A stretch of DNA of 64,000 nt from Lachnospiraceae bacterium (GTDB lineage: Bacteria; Bacillota; Clostridia; Lachnospirales; Lachnospiraceae), in assembly GCA_910575565.1 (NCBI GenBank), contig CAJTFL010000009.1, positions 63,197-127,196 of the forward strand. Reading direction: 5' to 3'. The notes under the pieces are model-generated. The model did no database searches. It saw only the letters and a program-made list of their open reading frames with translations, and was not told where the DNA came from. The position numbers were made by a program, and so were the translations under genes. This document shows positions 26,464-35,008 of the stretch, piece by piece. Position 1 is the first letter of the stretch; the number at the start of each line of letters is the position of its first letter.

Positions 26464-27309
26464 ATGAATCGGATAGTCAAGAGAATTACTGCGTTAGCGG
26501 TGGCAGCAGCTATGGCGACGGCTCCAGCGATGGCCGTCAGCGCGGCCTCAGGCAGTGAGATAGAAACAGAGGTGCGGGGCTGGTTCCCAAATTTATCGGA
26601 AGATGATCTGCAGGTCATTTTTGAGATAGAGGATATAATAAGGAATAGTCCTGAAGATATGCCGTACCTTGTGGAAGAAATACTGGAATATGTATCATCC
26701 GTAAGATCGCAAGACATTTATGATCCGGAAAGAATGGTTATTGCTTATGTGGTTTTTAAAGGATATCTTAGCCGTGAGCAGTGTCTCGGAGCGGGAATGG
26801 ATGGAGCCGTACTGGATGAGACGCTGGCAAAATTGGGTGTTAATGTAAACGCGCTTCCCGCTGCGCCTGTCCAGAGTGCGCCTGCCTGGAGGCAGGATGC
26901 GAAGGGCTGGTGGGTTCAGAGGCCAGACGGTTCTTATCTGGTAAACGAATGGTATCAGTCCAACGGGTTATGGTATTATATGGGGGCTGACGGGTATATG
27001 CTCACCAATACCGTTACGCCGGACGGGTGCAAAGTAAACGCTGATGGAGTCTGGGTACAGGAGCAGCCTGAAAGCAGCGCCACCCAGGGCAGCAAATCTC
27101 AGGAGCTGCCGGAACAGTACAAAGATTATGTGGTGCTTACATCGGATGCTGATGAAGGCGAGATCCTGGTTAAAATGGCAAACATCGTTGGCTTGGATTG
27201 CGTTGTGCATCAGGGGATGTATCTGATGAGCCCAGAAGCATATGAAGAGTTTGACAAGCTGATTTCCGAAGGGTATTTCGACCAATATCTTGCGGATCTT
27301 GGCATTTAA
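26464..27309 (+). CDS. Secreted protein with cell-wall-binding repeats
   Basis: An exported protein of about 281 residues. The signal peptide MNRIVKRITALAVAAAM... ends near VSAAS, a likely signal peptidase I site. After a non-conserved helical region (about 30-125) come choline-binding/CW_binding type repeats rich in Trp, Gly and Tyr: GWWVQRPDGSYLVNEWY, GLWYYMGADGYMLT and CKVNADGVWVQ. Such repeats usually hold proteins on wall polymers. A C-terminal domain of about 70 residues (DYVVLTSDADEGEIL...) is unrecognised. ATG 26464 sits 5 nt from GGAGG; ATG 26461 is too close. A perfect promoter lies upstream, so it is probably monocistronic and well expressed. Confidence 0.82.
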   Translation: MNRIVKRITALAVAAAMATAPAMAVSAASGSEIETEVRGWFPNLSEDDLQVIFEIEDIIRNSPEDMPYLVEEILEYVSSVRSQDIYDPERMVIAYVVFKGYLSREQCLGAGMDGAVLDETLAKLGVNVNALPAAPVQSAPAWRQDAKGWWVQRPDGSYLVNEWYQSNGLWYYMGADGYMLTNTVTPDGCKVNADGVWVQEQPESSATQGSKSQELPEQYKDYVVLTSDADEGEILVKMANIVGLDCVVHQGMYLMSPEAYEEFDKLISEGYFDQYLADLGI

Positions 27310-27479
27310 TCAATTAATGCAGCGCTGTTCTGGTGTGCTGTCCGGATTATATTCAGGCAAGCCATTTAGCGAAATGTAATCGAGACAGTACACTGGTACA
27401 GAATGCGGCCGAGCCCGGAGATTATAAAGTCAATGGCATAAGGCCCGCAGGCCGCAGCTTTGGCGGGCGGCAAAGTTAA

Positions 27480-27736
27480 TCGGATAAGTAAAGCGAAAAG
27501 CGTGGATAGGCCAAACCGCTTACCGGAAGCGTACAGAGAGAGGCACGTATGGTGGAAGTGCCTTACGGGGAAGTAAGCAAAGACCAGCCTGGAGCGTCCC
27601 TTAATCGGGAACGGCGATTCCGTTATCATCAGGAAAATAAGCGGCGTTTAAGGAAATTAAGCGCAACCAGGGTGGAACCGCGGCAAATACCGTCCCTTGC
27701 AGTGCATGATATGCATTTTGCAAGGGGCGTTTTTTG
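27480..27736 (+). promoter_or_regulatory. Threonine T-box leader (tRNA-sensing riboswitch) of thrS
   Basis: The invariant T-box sequence AGGGTGGAACCGCG is at 27669-27682. Upstream, Stem I shows the AGAGAG and GGTGGAAGTGCC distal elements. The codon ACC at 27583-27585, followed by A, fits a threonine specifier and the downstream gene. After the T-box, a terminator stem (CGTCCCTTGCA with TGCAAGGGGCG) and six T end at about 27735. Uncharged tRNA-Thr would pair with the T-box and favour the antiterminator. The exact 5' end is not certain. Confidence 0.9.
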
Positions 27737-27876
27737 TTTCCAATGGCTGCCGCAGCCGTGCTTCGGCGAGGGAGCAAGGCAGACAGGATTCTTTTAATCC
27801 AATGTGTCGAAAAACTTTCCAGGTCAAGAGCAGGCTTTGGGATAATGATTCTTTTTATGGAAGGAGAAAAAATGCG

Positions 27877-29781
27877 ATGAGGGTTACATTAAAGGACGGC
27901 TCGGTAAGGGAGTATGCAGGGCCTATGGCGATTATAGACATTGCTAAGGACTTAAGCGAGGGCTTGGCCAGGATGGCCTGCGTGGGGCAGATAGACGGGG
28001 AGACTGCGGATCTAAGGACGGCAGTTGACCGGGACTGTGCCGTGAATATTTTGACGGCTAAGGAAGAAGCAGGCCTGTCCGCCCTGCGCCATACTGCCAG
28101 CCATGTGATGGCTCAGGCGGTGAAGCGGCTGTACCCGGAAGCGAAGCTGGCTATCGGCCCGTCCATCGCCGATGGGTTTTACTATGATTTGGATCTGGAA
28201 ACGCCGGTTACGGCGGAGGATCTGCCTAAGATTGAGGCGGAGATGAAGAAGATCATCAAGGAAGCCCTGCCTATTGAACGGTTTACCTTGCCAAGGGAAG
28301 AAGCGATAGCCTTTATGGAGGATAAGGGCGAGCCTTACAAGGTGGAGCTGATCAAGGATCTCCCAAAGGATGCCCAGATCAGCTTTTACCGCCAGGGAGA
28401 GTTTACGGATCTCTGTGCCGGGCCGCATCTGATGAATACGAAGGAAGTGGGGAAAGCCTACCAGCTGACCAGCATTGCCGGGGCTTACTGGAGGGGGGAT
28501 GAGCATAATAAGATGCTGACCCGGATCTATGCCACAGCCTTTGCCAAAAAGGAGGAGCTGGATGCCTATATTACCATGCTGGAAGAGGCGAAGAAGCGGG
28601 ATCACCGAAGGCTTGGACGGGAGCTTGGCCTGTTTATGATGCATGAGGCCGGCCCTGGCTTCCCCTTCTTCCTTCCTAAAGGAATGGTGTTAAAAAATAC
28701 GCTTTTGGATTATTGGCGGGAAATCCATAAAAGGGCAGGGTATGTGGAGATCTCCACGCCCATTATCTTAAACCGCAGCCTGTGGGAAACCTCCGGCCAT
28801 TGGGATCATTATAAAAACAATATGTATACTACGGTGATTGATGAGGCAGATTATGCAGTGAAGCCCATGAACTGCCCGGGCGGCGTGCTGGTTTATGCCT
28901 CTGAGCCCCGTTCTTACCGAGATCTGCCTTTGCGCATGGGAGAGCTGGGATTGGTTCACCGCCATGAGAAGTCTGGCCAGCTTCACGGCCTGATGCGGGT
29001 GCGCTGCTTTACCCAGGACGATGCCCATATCTTTATGACGCCGGAGCAGATCAAGGATGAGATTAAGGGCGTGGCGAATTTAATCCATCAGGTCTATTCC
29101 CTCTTTGGGTTCCGGTATCACGTGGAGCTGTCCACCAGGCCGGAGGACAGCATGGGAAGCGATGAGGACTGGGAGCTGGCTACCGAAGGCCTGCGGGGGG
29201 CTTTAGACGAGCTGGGGCTTCCCTATGTGGTGAACGAGGGGGACGGCGCCTTTTACGGCCCCAAGATTGACTTCCATCTGGAAGACTCCATTGGGAGGAC
29301 GTGGCAGTGCGGAACCATCCAGTTGGATTTCCAGCTTCCCCAGCGGTTTGAATTGGAATATATTGGGAAAGACGGGGAGAAGCACCGCCCGATTATGATC
29401 CACCGGGTAGTGTTCGGCTCCATTGAGCGGTTTATCGGTATTTTGATTGAGCATTTTGCCGGGGCGTTCCCAGTATGGCTGGCTCCCGTCCAGGTGAAGG
29501 TTCTGCCTATCTCCGATAAGTACGGGGATTACGGGAAAGCAGTAACGGCCAGGCTGGAAGCTGCCGGGATCCGTGGAGAGCTGGATACCCGGTCGGAGAA
29601 AATCGGCTATAAGATCCGGGAGGCTCAAACCATGAAGATCCCCTATATGCTGGTGGTAGGGCAGAAGGAGGAAGAGGAAGGTACGGTTTCGGTGCGCAGC
29701 CGCGCCGAAGGCGATGAAGGAGCCTGCAGCCTGGAAGGGTTTATCCATAGGATCCAAAAGGAAAGCTTAGAGCGTGTTTGA
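27877..29781 (+). CDS. thrS: Threonyl-tRNA synthetase
   Basis: A full-length class II synthetase of 634 residues that charges tRNA-Thr. Domains in order are: TGS (MRVTLKDGSVREYAGP...); the N2 editing domain with HTASHVMAQAV and FTDLCAGPHL; the catalytic core with MNCPGG, motif 2 MRVRCFTQDDAHIF and motif 3 HRVVFGSIERFIG; and the C-terminal anticodon-binding domain (VQVKVLPISDKY...). Zinc ligands Cys (MNCPG), His (DAHIF) and His (HRVV) are present. ATG 27877 lies 10 nt after AAGGAG and matches the family start; the frame is open further up through the T-box leader but that is not coding. Expression should respond to uncharged tRNA-Thr. The stop codon sits in a hairpin loop. Confidence 0.96.
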   Translation: MRVTLKDGSVREYAGPMAIIDIAKDLSEGLARMACVGQIDGETADLRTAVDRDCAVNILTAKEEAGLSALRHTASHVMAQAVKRLYPEAKLAIGPSIADGFYYDLDLETPVTAEDLPKIEAEMKKIIKEALPIERFTLPREEAIAFMEDKGEPYKVELIKDLPKDAQISFYRQGEFTDLCAGPHLMNTKEVGKAYQLTSIAGAYWRGDEHNKMLTRIYATAFAKKEELDAYITMLEEAKKRDHRRLGRELGLFMMHEAGPGFPFFLPKGMVLKNTLLDYWREIHKRAGYVEISTPIILNRSLWETSGHWDHYKNNMYTTVIDEADYAVKPMNCPGGVLVYASEPRSYRDLPLRMGELGLVHRHEKSGQLHGLMRVRCFTQDDAHIFMTPEQIKDEIKGVANLIHQVYSLFGFRYHVELSTRPEDSMGSDEDWELATEGLRGALDELGLPYVVNEGDGAFYGPKIDFHLEDSIGRTWQCGTIQLDFQLPQRFELEYIGKDGEKHRPIMIHRVVFGSIERFIGILIEHFAGAFPVWLAPVQVKVLPISDKYGDYGKAVTARLEAAGIRGELDTRSEKIGYKIREAQTMKIPYMLVVGQKEEEEGTVSVRSRAEGDEGACSLEGFIHRIQKESLERV

Positions 29782-29791
29782 AACACGCTCT
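29769..29791 (+). other. Hairpin with the thrS stop codon in its loop
   Basis: AGAGCGTGTT and AACACGCTCT form a perfect 10-bp stem whose 3-nt loop is exactly the TGA stop of thrS (29779-29781). No T-run follows, so it is not a standard terminator. It may protect the 3' end of the message. Confidence 0.8.
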
Positions 29792-29868
29792 GGATAAAGC
29801 CTGATGCCTGGAAATGCAGGCAAAAGAGAAACCATTAACCGAAGGCTCAAACAGAAAGATGTTTACCG

Positions 29869-31044
29869 ATGAAAACAGAGAAAAAGCGGCTTTTTTACTT
29901 GGATGTGATCAGGGCGGTTTCGGCCATCCTGATTGTCACCTATCATTTTTCCTTTTCCCTATTCCTTGCCGGGCCTTACCGGGAGGTGGATATCCTTCAC
30001 GGAACGGCCAACGGAAGCTGGGGCATGACTCCGGTATACTGTTTTTTCATGGTGTCGGGGGCGGCGCTGATGAGCCGTTATGGCCGGGAGGAAAAGCTGG
30101 ATTTAAGGGAATTTTACCGCAAACGGTTCCTTGGCATTTACCCGCTGTTTTGGATTGCTTATGCTATAGGCTTTTTCGCCGTGTACTGGCAGCTTGGGCA
30201 TTTCTATGATATCCCCTCCTGGAGCTTTGTGTGGTCGGTATTGGGGATTGACGGCTGGATCGTGAACTGGATCCCAACCTTTTATATGGTGGGGGAGTGG
30301 TTTTTGGGAAGCATTATCATGCTGTATTTGGCCTTCCCGGCAGTCCGGCACTGCTGGGCCAAAAACCGGCGGCTGACCATGGCCGCATCGGCTCTTGCGG
30401 CAGGGGTGCTGTTCTGGTATCACCCCTTTCCCATGGATATTAAGCAAAATCCGGTGGTGGATTTGTTTTATTTCCTTTTAGGGGCATGGATCGAGGAAGG
30501 GCGGCACAGGCTTTCCGGGGCGGCAGGCGGCTGCAGTGAATGGGCGGCAGAGGGAAGGCATGATCTTTTTGGTGAGGGAAGTGAGGCAGGCGGAAGAAGG
30601 GCAAAAAGGGGCGGGCAAAAGAAAGGATTCCTCCTTTGGTGGGCGAGCCTTCTTTTCCTGGGGGTGGTTTTCCTGGTTCCCGTTACGGGAAAGCTTCCCA
30701 CCATGGAGCTTACGGTTTCGGCCGGGGCTTACGGGCTTGGGATGTTTCTGCGCCAGGTGTTTATCCTCCTTACGGCCTGCGCCTTCTATCTTTTTCTGAT
30801 GGGGCTTTCCGGGCGGCTTGAACGGTCTGTCCACGGGAAAAAAATCATTATGGAAATCAGCGGGAAATCTTACGGGATTTTCCTTACCCATCATATGGTC
30901 AGCCAGCTGATCTGCCGCCATTTTGACGGGGCAAATTTAAGCAGGAGGGAAGTGCTGGCTGTGCTGGCTCTGATTTTTCTGGCAACTTGGGTGGTGACTC
31001 TGATCATTTACCGGATCGAGTCATACATAAAAGAAAAATTTTGA
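29869..31044 (+). CDS. Acyltransferase family 3 membrane protein
   Basis: A 391-residue protein with about ten hydrophobic helices of the acyltransferase_3 (OafA/WecH-like) family, which O-acylates glycans or other surface molecules. The family N-terminus with the catalytic His is present: RLFYLDVIRAVSAILIVTYHFSF. The FYRKRFLGIYPLFW arginine segment and GEWFLGSIIMLYLAFP follow. A hydrophilic Gly/Arg-rich loop (about residues 207-252) interrupts the membrane region and looks non-conserved. The ribosome site is weak. It lies about 90 nt after thrS and may depend on read-through from it. Confidence 0.83.
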   Translation: MKTEKKRLFYLDVIRAVSAILIVTYHFSFSLFLAGPYREVDILHGTANGSWGMTPVYCFFMVSGAALMSRYGREEKLDLREFYRKRFLGIYPLFWIAYAIGFFAVYWQLGHFYDIPSWSFVWSVLGIDGWIVNWIPTFYMVGEWFLGSIIMLYLAFPAVRHCWAKNRRLTMAASALAAGVLFWYHPFPMDIKQNPVVDLFYFLLGAWIEEGRHRLSGAAGGCSEWAAEGRHDLFGEGSEAGGRRAKRGGQKKGFLLWWASLLFLGVVFLVPVTGKLPTMELTVSAGAYGLGMFLRQVFILLTACAFYLFLMGLSGRLERSVHGKKIIMEISGKSYGIFLTHHMVSQLICRHFDGANLSRREVLAVLALIFLATWVVTLIIYRIESYIKEKF

Positions 31045-31131
31045 GCCATACTAACTTTGTCAGAGGCGGCTTATGGGCCGGCCTTGGTAAATTTATCAGG
31101 TGCTCTAAGCTTATTTTAAGGAGGAAATGAC

Positions 31132-31446
31132 ATGACAAAGTTAGACTGCAACGTAACAAGCTGTATGCATAATGCAGACAACTGCTGCTGCAAAAGCGAG
31201 ATTATCGTAGACGGCAGCAAGGCGAAGGACTGCTGTGAAACCTGCTGCGGAAGCTTTGATGAGAATAAGGGCGGCGCGTTTACCAATCTGTTTAAGACGC
31301 CGGAGAAGAAGCTGGAGGTAGGCTGCGAGGCGGTAAACTGCATTTACAATGAAAATCACCGCTGCAGTGCCGACCATATCGGCATCACCGGCGACGGAGC
31401 CAATGAGGCTTCCCAGACGGAGTGCAGCAGCTTTAGGGCCAGATAG
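31132..31446 (+). CDS. DUF1540 domain protein (two copies)
   Basis: A 104-residue cysteine-rich protein. The DUF1540 pattern (C-x3-C then a second cysteine cluster) occurs twice: LDCNVTSCMHNADNCC...ETCCGSF and VGCEAVNCIYNENHRC...TECSSF. The two halves are joined by a basic linker (NLFKTPEKK). The family has no established function; small metal-binding proteins are likely. A strong AAGGAGG precedes ATG at 31132. It stands as a single gene between the acyltransferase and the aminotransferase promoter. Confidence 0.85.
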   Translation: MTKLDCNVTSCMHNADNCCCKSEIIVDGSKAKDCCETCCGSFDENKGGAFTNLFKTPEKKLEVGCEAVNCIYNENHRCSADHIGITGDGANEASQTECSSFRAR

Positions 31447-31463
31447 TTTTTTTGCTCCGCCAC

Positions 31464-31492
31464 TTTACAAACGTTTCAGATGATTGTATACT
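31464..31492 (+). promoter_or_regulatory. Sigma-A promoter for the aminotransferase-acylphosphatase pair
   Basis: TTTACA (31464-31469), a 17-bp spacer and TATACT (31487-31492). Transcription from here would begin a few bases before the hairpin at 31506-31529. Confidence 0.7.
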
Positions 31493-31505
31493 GGGAACGG
31501 ATAAA

Positions 31506-31529
31506 AAGCCGGGGAAGGATCCCCGGCTT
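31506..31529 (+). other. 5'-UTR hairpin between promoter and ATG
   Basis: A perfect 10-bp stem AAGCCGGGGA/TCCCCGGCTT with a 4-nt loop AGGA. It lies just downstream of the predicted start and just upstream of the AAAAGGAG ribosome site. There is no T-run on the plus strand. A role in mRNA stability or start control is possible. Confidence 0.65.
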
Positions 31530-31547
31530 AAGAAAAGGAGAATAATC

Positions 31548-32384
31548 ATGGAAAAGATGAACAGCCTGGCCTACTATAATGGGAGGATTACCTCGATTGA
31601 GGATATGATGATACCAGCCAATGACCGGGGCTTTTACTTTGGGGACGGCATTTATGAGGTGGCAATGGTGTACAACCGTAAGATTTTTGCCCTGGAGGAT
31701 CATTTGGATCGGATGTGTGGCAGCGCGTCCATGGTGAAGATCCCCCTTCCCGGCACAAGGGAGGAGATTGGAAAGCTCCTTGGGGAGCTGTCGGATAAGG
31801 TGGAAAGCCCGTGTCAGTTTCTGTATTGGCAGATTACCCGGGGGACGGCGCCCAGGAACCATCTGTTCCCGGAGGTTCCCAGCAATCTTTACGTATACAT
31901 AAAGCCGTGGAAAGGCGTGGAGACTTCGGACGAGTACCGCTTAATCAGCGTGGAGGATACCCGTTTCTTCCACTGCAACGTCAAGACGCTGAACCTGCTG
32001 CCTAATGTTATGGCAGCCCAGAAGGCGAAGGAGGCAGGATGCCAGGAAGCCGTATTTGTCCGCGACGGATATGTGACGGAAGGCTCCCATGCTAATGTTT
32101 CCATCATTAAGGACGGAGTGTTCATCACCCATCCCTTAGACTGCCTGATCCTTCCCGGCACGGAGCGCAAGCATATGATCGCTTTCTGCCGCCAGCTGGG
32201 GATTTTGGTGGAGGAAAGGCCCTTTACCTTGGAAGAGATGGCAAAGGCGGATGAAATCATCGTATCCAGCACCAGCCATCCCAGTATGCGCGCCATGGAG
32301 CTGGATGGGAAGCCTGTGGGGATGAAGGATCCGGAGACCGTAGGTAAGCTTAGGCAAAAATATCTGGAGGCAATCGGCCAGTGA
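31548..32384 (+). CDS. dat: Class IV aminotransferase (D-amino acid aminotransferase type)
   Basis: A 278-residue fold-type IV PLP enzyme, closest in motifs to D-alanine aminotransferase, which supplies D-glutamate or D-alanine for peptidoglycan. Key segments are ANDRGFYFGDGIYEV, the Schiff-base lysine in CNVKTLNLLPNV, EAVFVRDGYVTEGSHANVSI, and the cofactor phosphate loop LILPGTERKHM. Length matches the family. ATG 31548 lies 7 nt after AAAAGGAG; the open frame extends upstream into the leader hairpin but without a better start. It overlaps the acylphosphatase gene by four bases. A branched-chain or aminodeoxychorismate lyase role is less likely given the EGSHANV loop. Confidence 0.82.
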   Translation: MEKMNSLAYYNGRITSIEDMMIPANDRGFYFGDGIYEVAMVYNRKIFALEDHLDRMCGSASMVKIPLPGTREEIGKLLGELSDKVESPCQFLYWQITRGTAPRNHLFPEVPSNLYVYIKPWKGVETSDEYRLISVEDTRFFHCNVKTLNLLPNVMAAQKAKEAGCQEAVFVRDGYVTEGSHANVSIIKDGVFITHPLDCLILPGTERKHMIAFCRQLGILVEERPFTLEEMAKADEIIVSSTSHPSMRAMELDGKPVGMKDPETVGKLRQKYLEAIGQ

Positions 32385-32647
32385 GGAAGCATTTTTATTT
32401 CAGCGGAAGGGTGCAGGGCGTAGGCTTCCGCTATAAAGCCCAATATTTTGCCAAAAGAATGGGGCTGACCGGCTGGGTAAAGAATTTGTGGGACGGAAGG
32501 GTAGAGATGGAAGTCCAGGGGGATGAAGCCATGATTGGGCGGCTGGTTTCCTGGCTTAAGGATGATACCTACATCATTATCCAGGATATGGAGGAAGAGA
32601 TTATCCCGGAGGTTCAGGAGCGATCCTTTGGGGTAATGGGGTTTTAA
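32381..32647 (+). CDS. acyP: Acylphosphatase
   Basis: An 88-residue acylphosphatase that hydrolyses acyl phosphates such as carbamoyl or acetyl phosphate. The active-site loop GRVQGVGFRY contains the phosphate-binding Arg, and the catalytic Asn is in GWVKNLWDGRVEM. It starts with GTG overlapping the upstream stop (GTGA), so it is translationally coupled to the aminotransferase. The family ending is slightly divergent. It is a complete small single-domain protein. Confidence 0.92.
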   Translation: MRKHFYFSGRVQGVGFRYKAQYFAKRMGLTGWVKNLWDGRVEMEVQGDEAMIGRLVSWLKDDTYIIIQDMEEEIIPEVQERSFGVMGF

Positions 32648-32668
32648 TACAAAATCTGAAGAAATCTC

Positions 32669-32697
32669 TTGCCAAACGGCGAAATCTGTGCTATTAT
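32669..32697 (+). promoter_or_regulatory. tRNA-Leu promoter
   Basis: TTGCCA (32669-32674), a 17-bp spacer and TATTAT (32692-32697), ending 36 nt before the tRNA. Confidence 0.72.
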
Positions 32698-32733
32698 GTT
32701 CGTGTTGCAAAAAGTGCAGCAGATAAGTGAATA

Positions 32734-32816
32734 GCCGGCTTGTCGGAATGGCAGACGAGGTGGACTCAAAATCCATTGATGGCAACATCGTGCGGGTTCA
32801 AGTCCCGCAGCCGGCA
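32734..32816 (+). tRNA. tRNA-Leu (CAA)
   Basis: An 83-nt class II tRNA. The 7-bp acceptor stem GCCGGCT/AGCCGGC is perfect. The anticodon loop CTCAAAA, closed by TGGA/TCCA, gives anticodon CAA (reads UUG). A long variable arm follows (about 32779-32791). The T arm has GGTTCAAGTCC. The discriminator is A and CCA is not encoded. It has its own promoter and terminator. Confidence 0.95.
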
Positions 32817-32831
32817 CTCCTTGGCAGGGGC

Positions 32832-32868
32832 AAAAACCGTTGAAAGTTCAGGATTTCAGCGGTTTTTT
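32832..32868 (+). terminator. Terminator after tRNA-Leu
   Basis: AAAACCGTTGAAA pairs with TTTCAGCGGTTTT (one G-U pair) around an 8-nt loop, with six T in the 3' arm. Confidence 0.88.
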
Positions 32869-32946
32869 CTTTTCAGATGAAAGCAGCCTCCCATAAAACA
32901 CAGGGTGCTCGCACAGGGCGCTCCACACATAAGAATGGAGGAAACC

Positions 32947-33555
32947 ATGGATAAAAAAACAATGTTGATCAAGGCGGTCTACGCCGGGTTTATGATTGGG
33001 ATAGGCGGCATCGTCTATCTGTCCGTTGACAATAAGGCGATCGGTTCCCTGTTGTTTTCTTTCGGGCTTCTGACCATCGTTACCCAGGGGTTTTGCCTGT
33101 ACACGGGCAAGGTAGGCTTTATGAAAAAGGTAAATGAGCTGTGGGATATGGCGGTGATTGTCCTGGGGAATTTTGGCGGGACGTTTATTGCGGCGCTGCT
33201 TGCCAAAGGGGCGGGGCTTGCCATTTCCAGCACGGAGCTAGCTGGTAAAAAGCTGGCCTGTCCCCTGGACAAGGTATTCTTGCTGTCGGTTTTCTGCGGG
33301 GTGATGATGTACCTGGCTATCGACAACTTTAACAAGGCGAAAAACATTGTGTTTGTGATTGCCCCGGTGATGATTTTTATCCTTTCCGGCTTTGAACATT
33401 CCATTGCCAATATGTTTTATTTCCACTTAGCCGGGATTTACAGCGGGAAAATGTTCCTTTACCTGCTGGTTATGGTGGCGGGAAACGGCGTAGGGGCGAA
33501 GGTGTTTAGCGGGATAAACAGCTTGGCGGACCGTTCCGGGGAAGGGAGGAAATAA
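32947..33555 (+). CDS. Formate/nitrite transporter (FNT) family protein
   Basis: A 202-residue membrane protein with six hydrophobic segments, as in the pentameric FNT channels for formate, nitrite or hydrosulfide. The diagnostic pore motif GFEHSIANMF with its central His is present, as is FGGTFIAALLA. It is shorter than most family members (about 260-280 residues), mainly through a shorter N-terminus and loops. Start ATG 32947 lies 5 nt after GGAGG. It overlaps the nuclease gene by one base (TAATG). Which anion it carries cannot be told. Confidence 0.85.
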   Translation: MDKKTMLIKAVYAGFMIGIGGIVYLSVDNKAIGSLLFSFGLLTIVTQGFCLYTGKVGFMKKVNELWDMAVIVLGNFGGTFIAALLAKGAGLAISSTELAGKKLACPLDKVFLLSVFCGVMMYLAIDNFNKAKNIVFVIAPVMIFILSGFEHSIANMFYFHLAGIYSGKMFLYLLVMVAGNGVGAKVFSGINSLADRSGEGRK

Positions 33556-34514
33556 TGGCGGCAAAATCTGGAACTAGAAAGGCTTCATCATCAAAGGCGT
33601 CGGGAAGCAGCGGGCGGAGAGGGGCATCCCGGAGCAATGCGCCAAAAAGAACCTCGCAGGGCGGCAGATCAAATCGGGGCGGCAGATTAGGGAAGGGAGG
33701 AAAGCCTTCTTTAATCGTCCTTTTGCTGGCTATCGTGCTTTTTACGGCCCAGTCCGTATTTAACATCCCTGTCTTTGACGCGGTGATCCCGGTATTGGAG
33801 CAGATCAGCGGGCAGCGCTTTCCAGGGGAAGGGGATTTTCCGGGGGCAGACGCCGGGCCGGAAGGCGGCGGAGCGGGGGGAAACGGACAGACGGCTTCTC
33901 CCGGGATTTTTTTGGAAGGCTTGGAATACCCGGAGGATATCCCGGAATATACAGGCAGCCCTTATATTACCGTAAATGAAAATATCCCCCTGTTTACCGG
34001 CGAGGAGGAGACGGGGGTTTCTTTTGAGGAATACAGTCCCTTAGATGAACTGGGAAGGTGCGGGGTGGCTTTTGCCAATATCGGCACGGATTTAATGCCT
34101 AAGGAAAAGCGGGGCTCCATCAGCTCCGTAAAGCCTACAGGGTGGCAGAAGGACACCTATGATATTGTGGACGGGAAGCATTTGTATAACCGCTGCCACT
34201 TGATTGGCTACCAGCTTACCGGGGAGAATGCCAATGCATCGAATTTAATTACCGGAACCCGTTACCTAAACGTGGAGGGGATGCTGCCCTTTGAGCAGAT
34301 GGTGGCGGACTATATCCACGAGACGGATAACCACGTCCTGTACCGGGTTACGCCTGTTTTTGACGGGGATAACCTGGTGGCAGACGGTTTGTTTATGGAA
34401 GGGAAGTCGGTGGAGGATGGGGGAGCCGGGATTTGCTTTTTCATCTATGCCTACAATGTCCAGCCGGGGATCGGGATCGATTACCGGACAGGGGAAAGCT
34501 GGCTGGAAGAGTAA
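33555..34514 (+). CDS. Membrane-anchored DNA/RNA non-specific endonuclease (EndA-like)
   Basis: A 319-residue protein with a very basic, Ser/Gly/Arg-rich cytoplasmic N-terminus (residues 1-52), one membrane helix (SLIVLLLAIVLFTAQSVF) and an extracellular domain. After a Gly/Pro-rich spacer the nuclease domain begins near residue 140. It carries the beta-beta-alpha-metal signature YNRCHLIGYQLTGEN (catalytic His) and NLITGTRYLNVEGM (metal-binding Asn). The closest functional relatives are the DNA-entry nuclease EndA of competence and streptococcal DNases. A role in DNA uptake or nutrient scavenging is possible; no competence genes are near. It is coupled to the FNT gene by a one-base overlap. 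Confidence 0.85.
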   Translation: MAAKSGTRKASSSKASGSSGRRGASRSNAPKRTSQGGRSNRGGRLGKGGKPSLIVLLLAIVLFTAQSVFNIPVFDAVIPVLEQISGQRFPGEGDFPGADAGPEGGGAGGNGQTASPGIFLEGLEYPEDIPEYTGSPYITVNENIPLFTGEEETGVSFEEYSPLDELGRCGVAFANIGTDLMPKEKRGSISSVKPTGWQKDTYDIVDGKHLYNRCHLIGYQLTGENANASNLITGTRYLNVEGMLPFEQMVADYIHETDNHVLYRVTPVFDGDNLVADGLFMEGKSVEDGGAGICFFIYAYNVQPGIGIDYRTGESWLEE

Positions 34515-34621
34515 GCTGGTTTTTTGGCCGTCTTTTTGGCCGTCAGTATAATGAGCTAGACAGCGTACCGGTTTTTGGTGTATGATAGAAGAGGATCCAT
34601 AGGGGTTAGGAGGTGGACTGG

Positions 34622-34963
34622 ATGGAGTGCCAGGAAGCAGAACGGCTGGTTATGCCGTATATACAGGATGAGCTGCCCACACCGGTGCTGGAAGAATTTT
34701 TGGAGCATATCCAGGTCTGCCCTCAATGCCAGGAGGAGCTGGAGATTTACTTTACCGTGGCGGAGGGGCTGCGCCATTTGGAGGAAGAGACCGGCAGCTA
34801 CAATATCCGCGGGGAGATGGAGCGGGTCTTGGAAGCTTCCCGCCAGCGGGTGCAGCTTGCCCGCCTGGTAAAGATTATTTATTATGCGGTCAATACCCTG
34901 GCGAGCCTGGGACTGTTCGTCACCTTTCTTTTGCAGCTTCGCATCTGGCATACCGGCGGCTGA
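34622..34963 (+). CDS. Zinc-finger (zf-HC2-type) membrane protein, putative anti-sigma-like
   Basis: A 113-residue protein. The N-terminal half carries the H-x3-C-x2-C pattern HIQVCPQCQEEL with an upstream Cys (MECQEAERL), as in zinc-binding anti-sigma domains. A C-terminal hydrophobic helix (VNTLASLGLFVTFLLQLRIW) would anchor it in the membrane. No sigma factor gene is adjacent, so the regulatory role is only suggested by the fold. ATG 34622 follows AGGAGG at 8 nt. It lies 45 nt before polA and could share its transcript. Confidence 0.65.
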   Translation: MECQEAERLVMPYIQDELPTPVLEEFLEHIQVCPQCQEELEIYFTVAEGLRHLEEETGSYNIRGEMERVLEASRQRVQLARLVKIIYYAVNTLASLGLFVTFLLQLRIWHTGG

Positions 34964-35008
34964 GATATGGGCTTTTGTATTGATCATCTATTATGGAAAG
35001 GATAGCAT

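Noticed and set aside
27697..27876. Extension of the thrS frame into the leader
   Set aside because: This stretch is the T-box terminator region and following leader. The family N-terminus MRVTLKDGS begins at 27877 behind AAGGAG.
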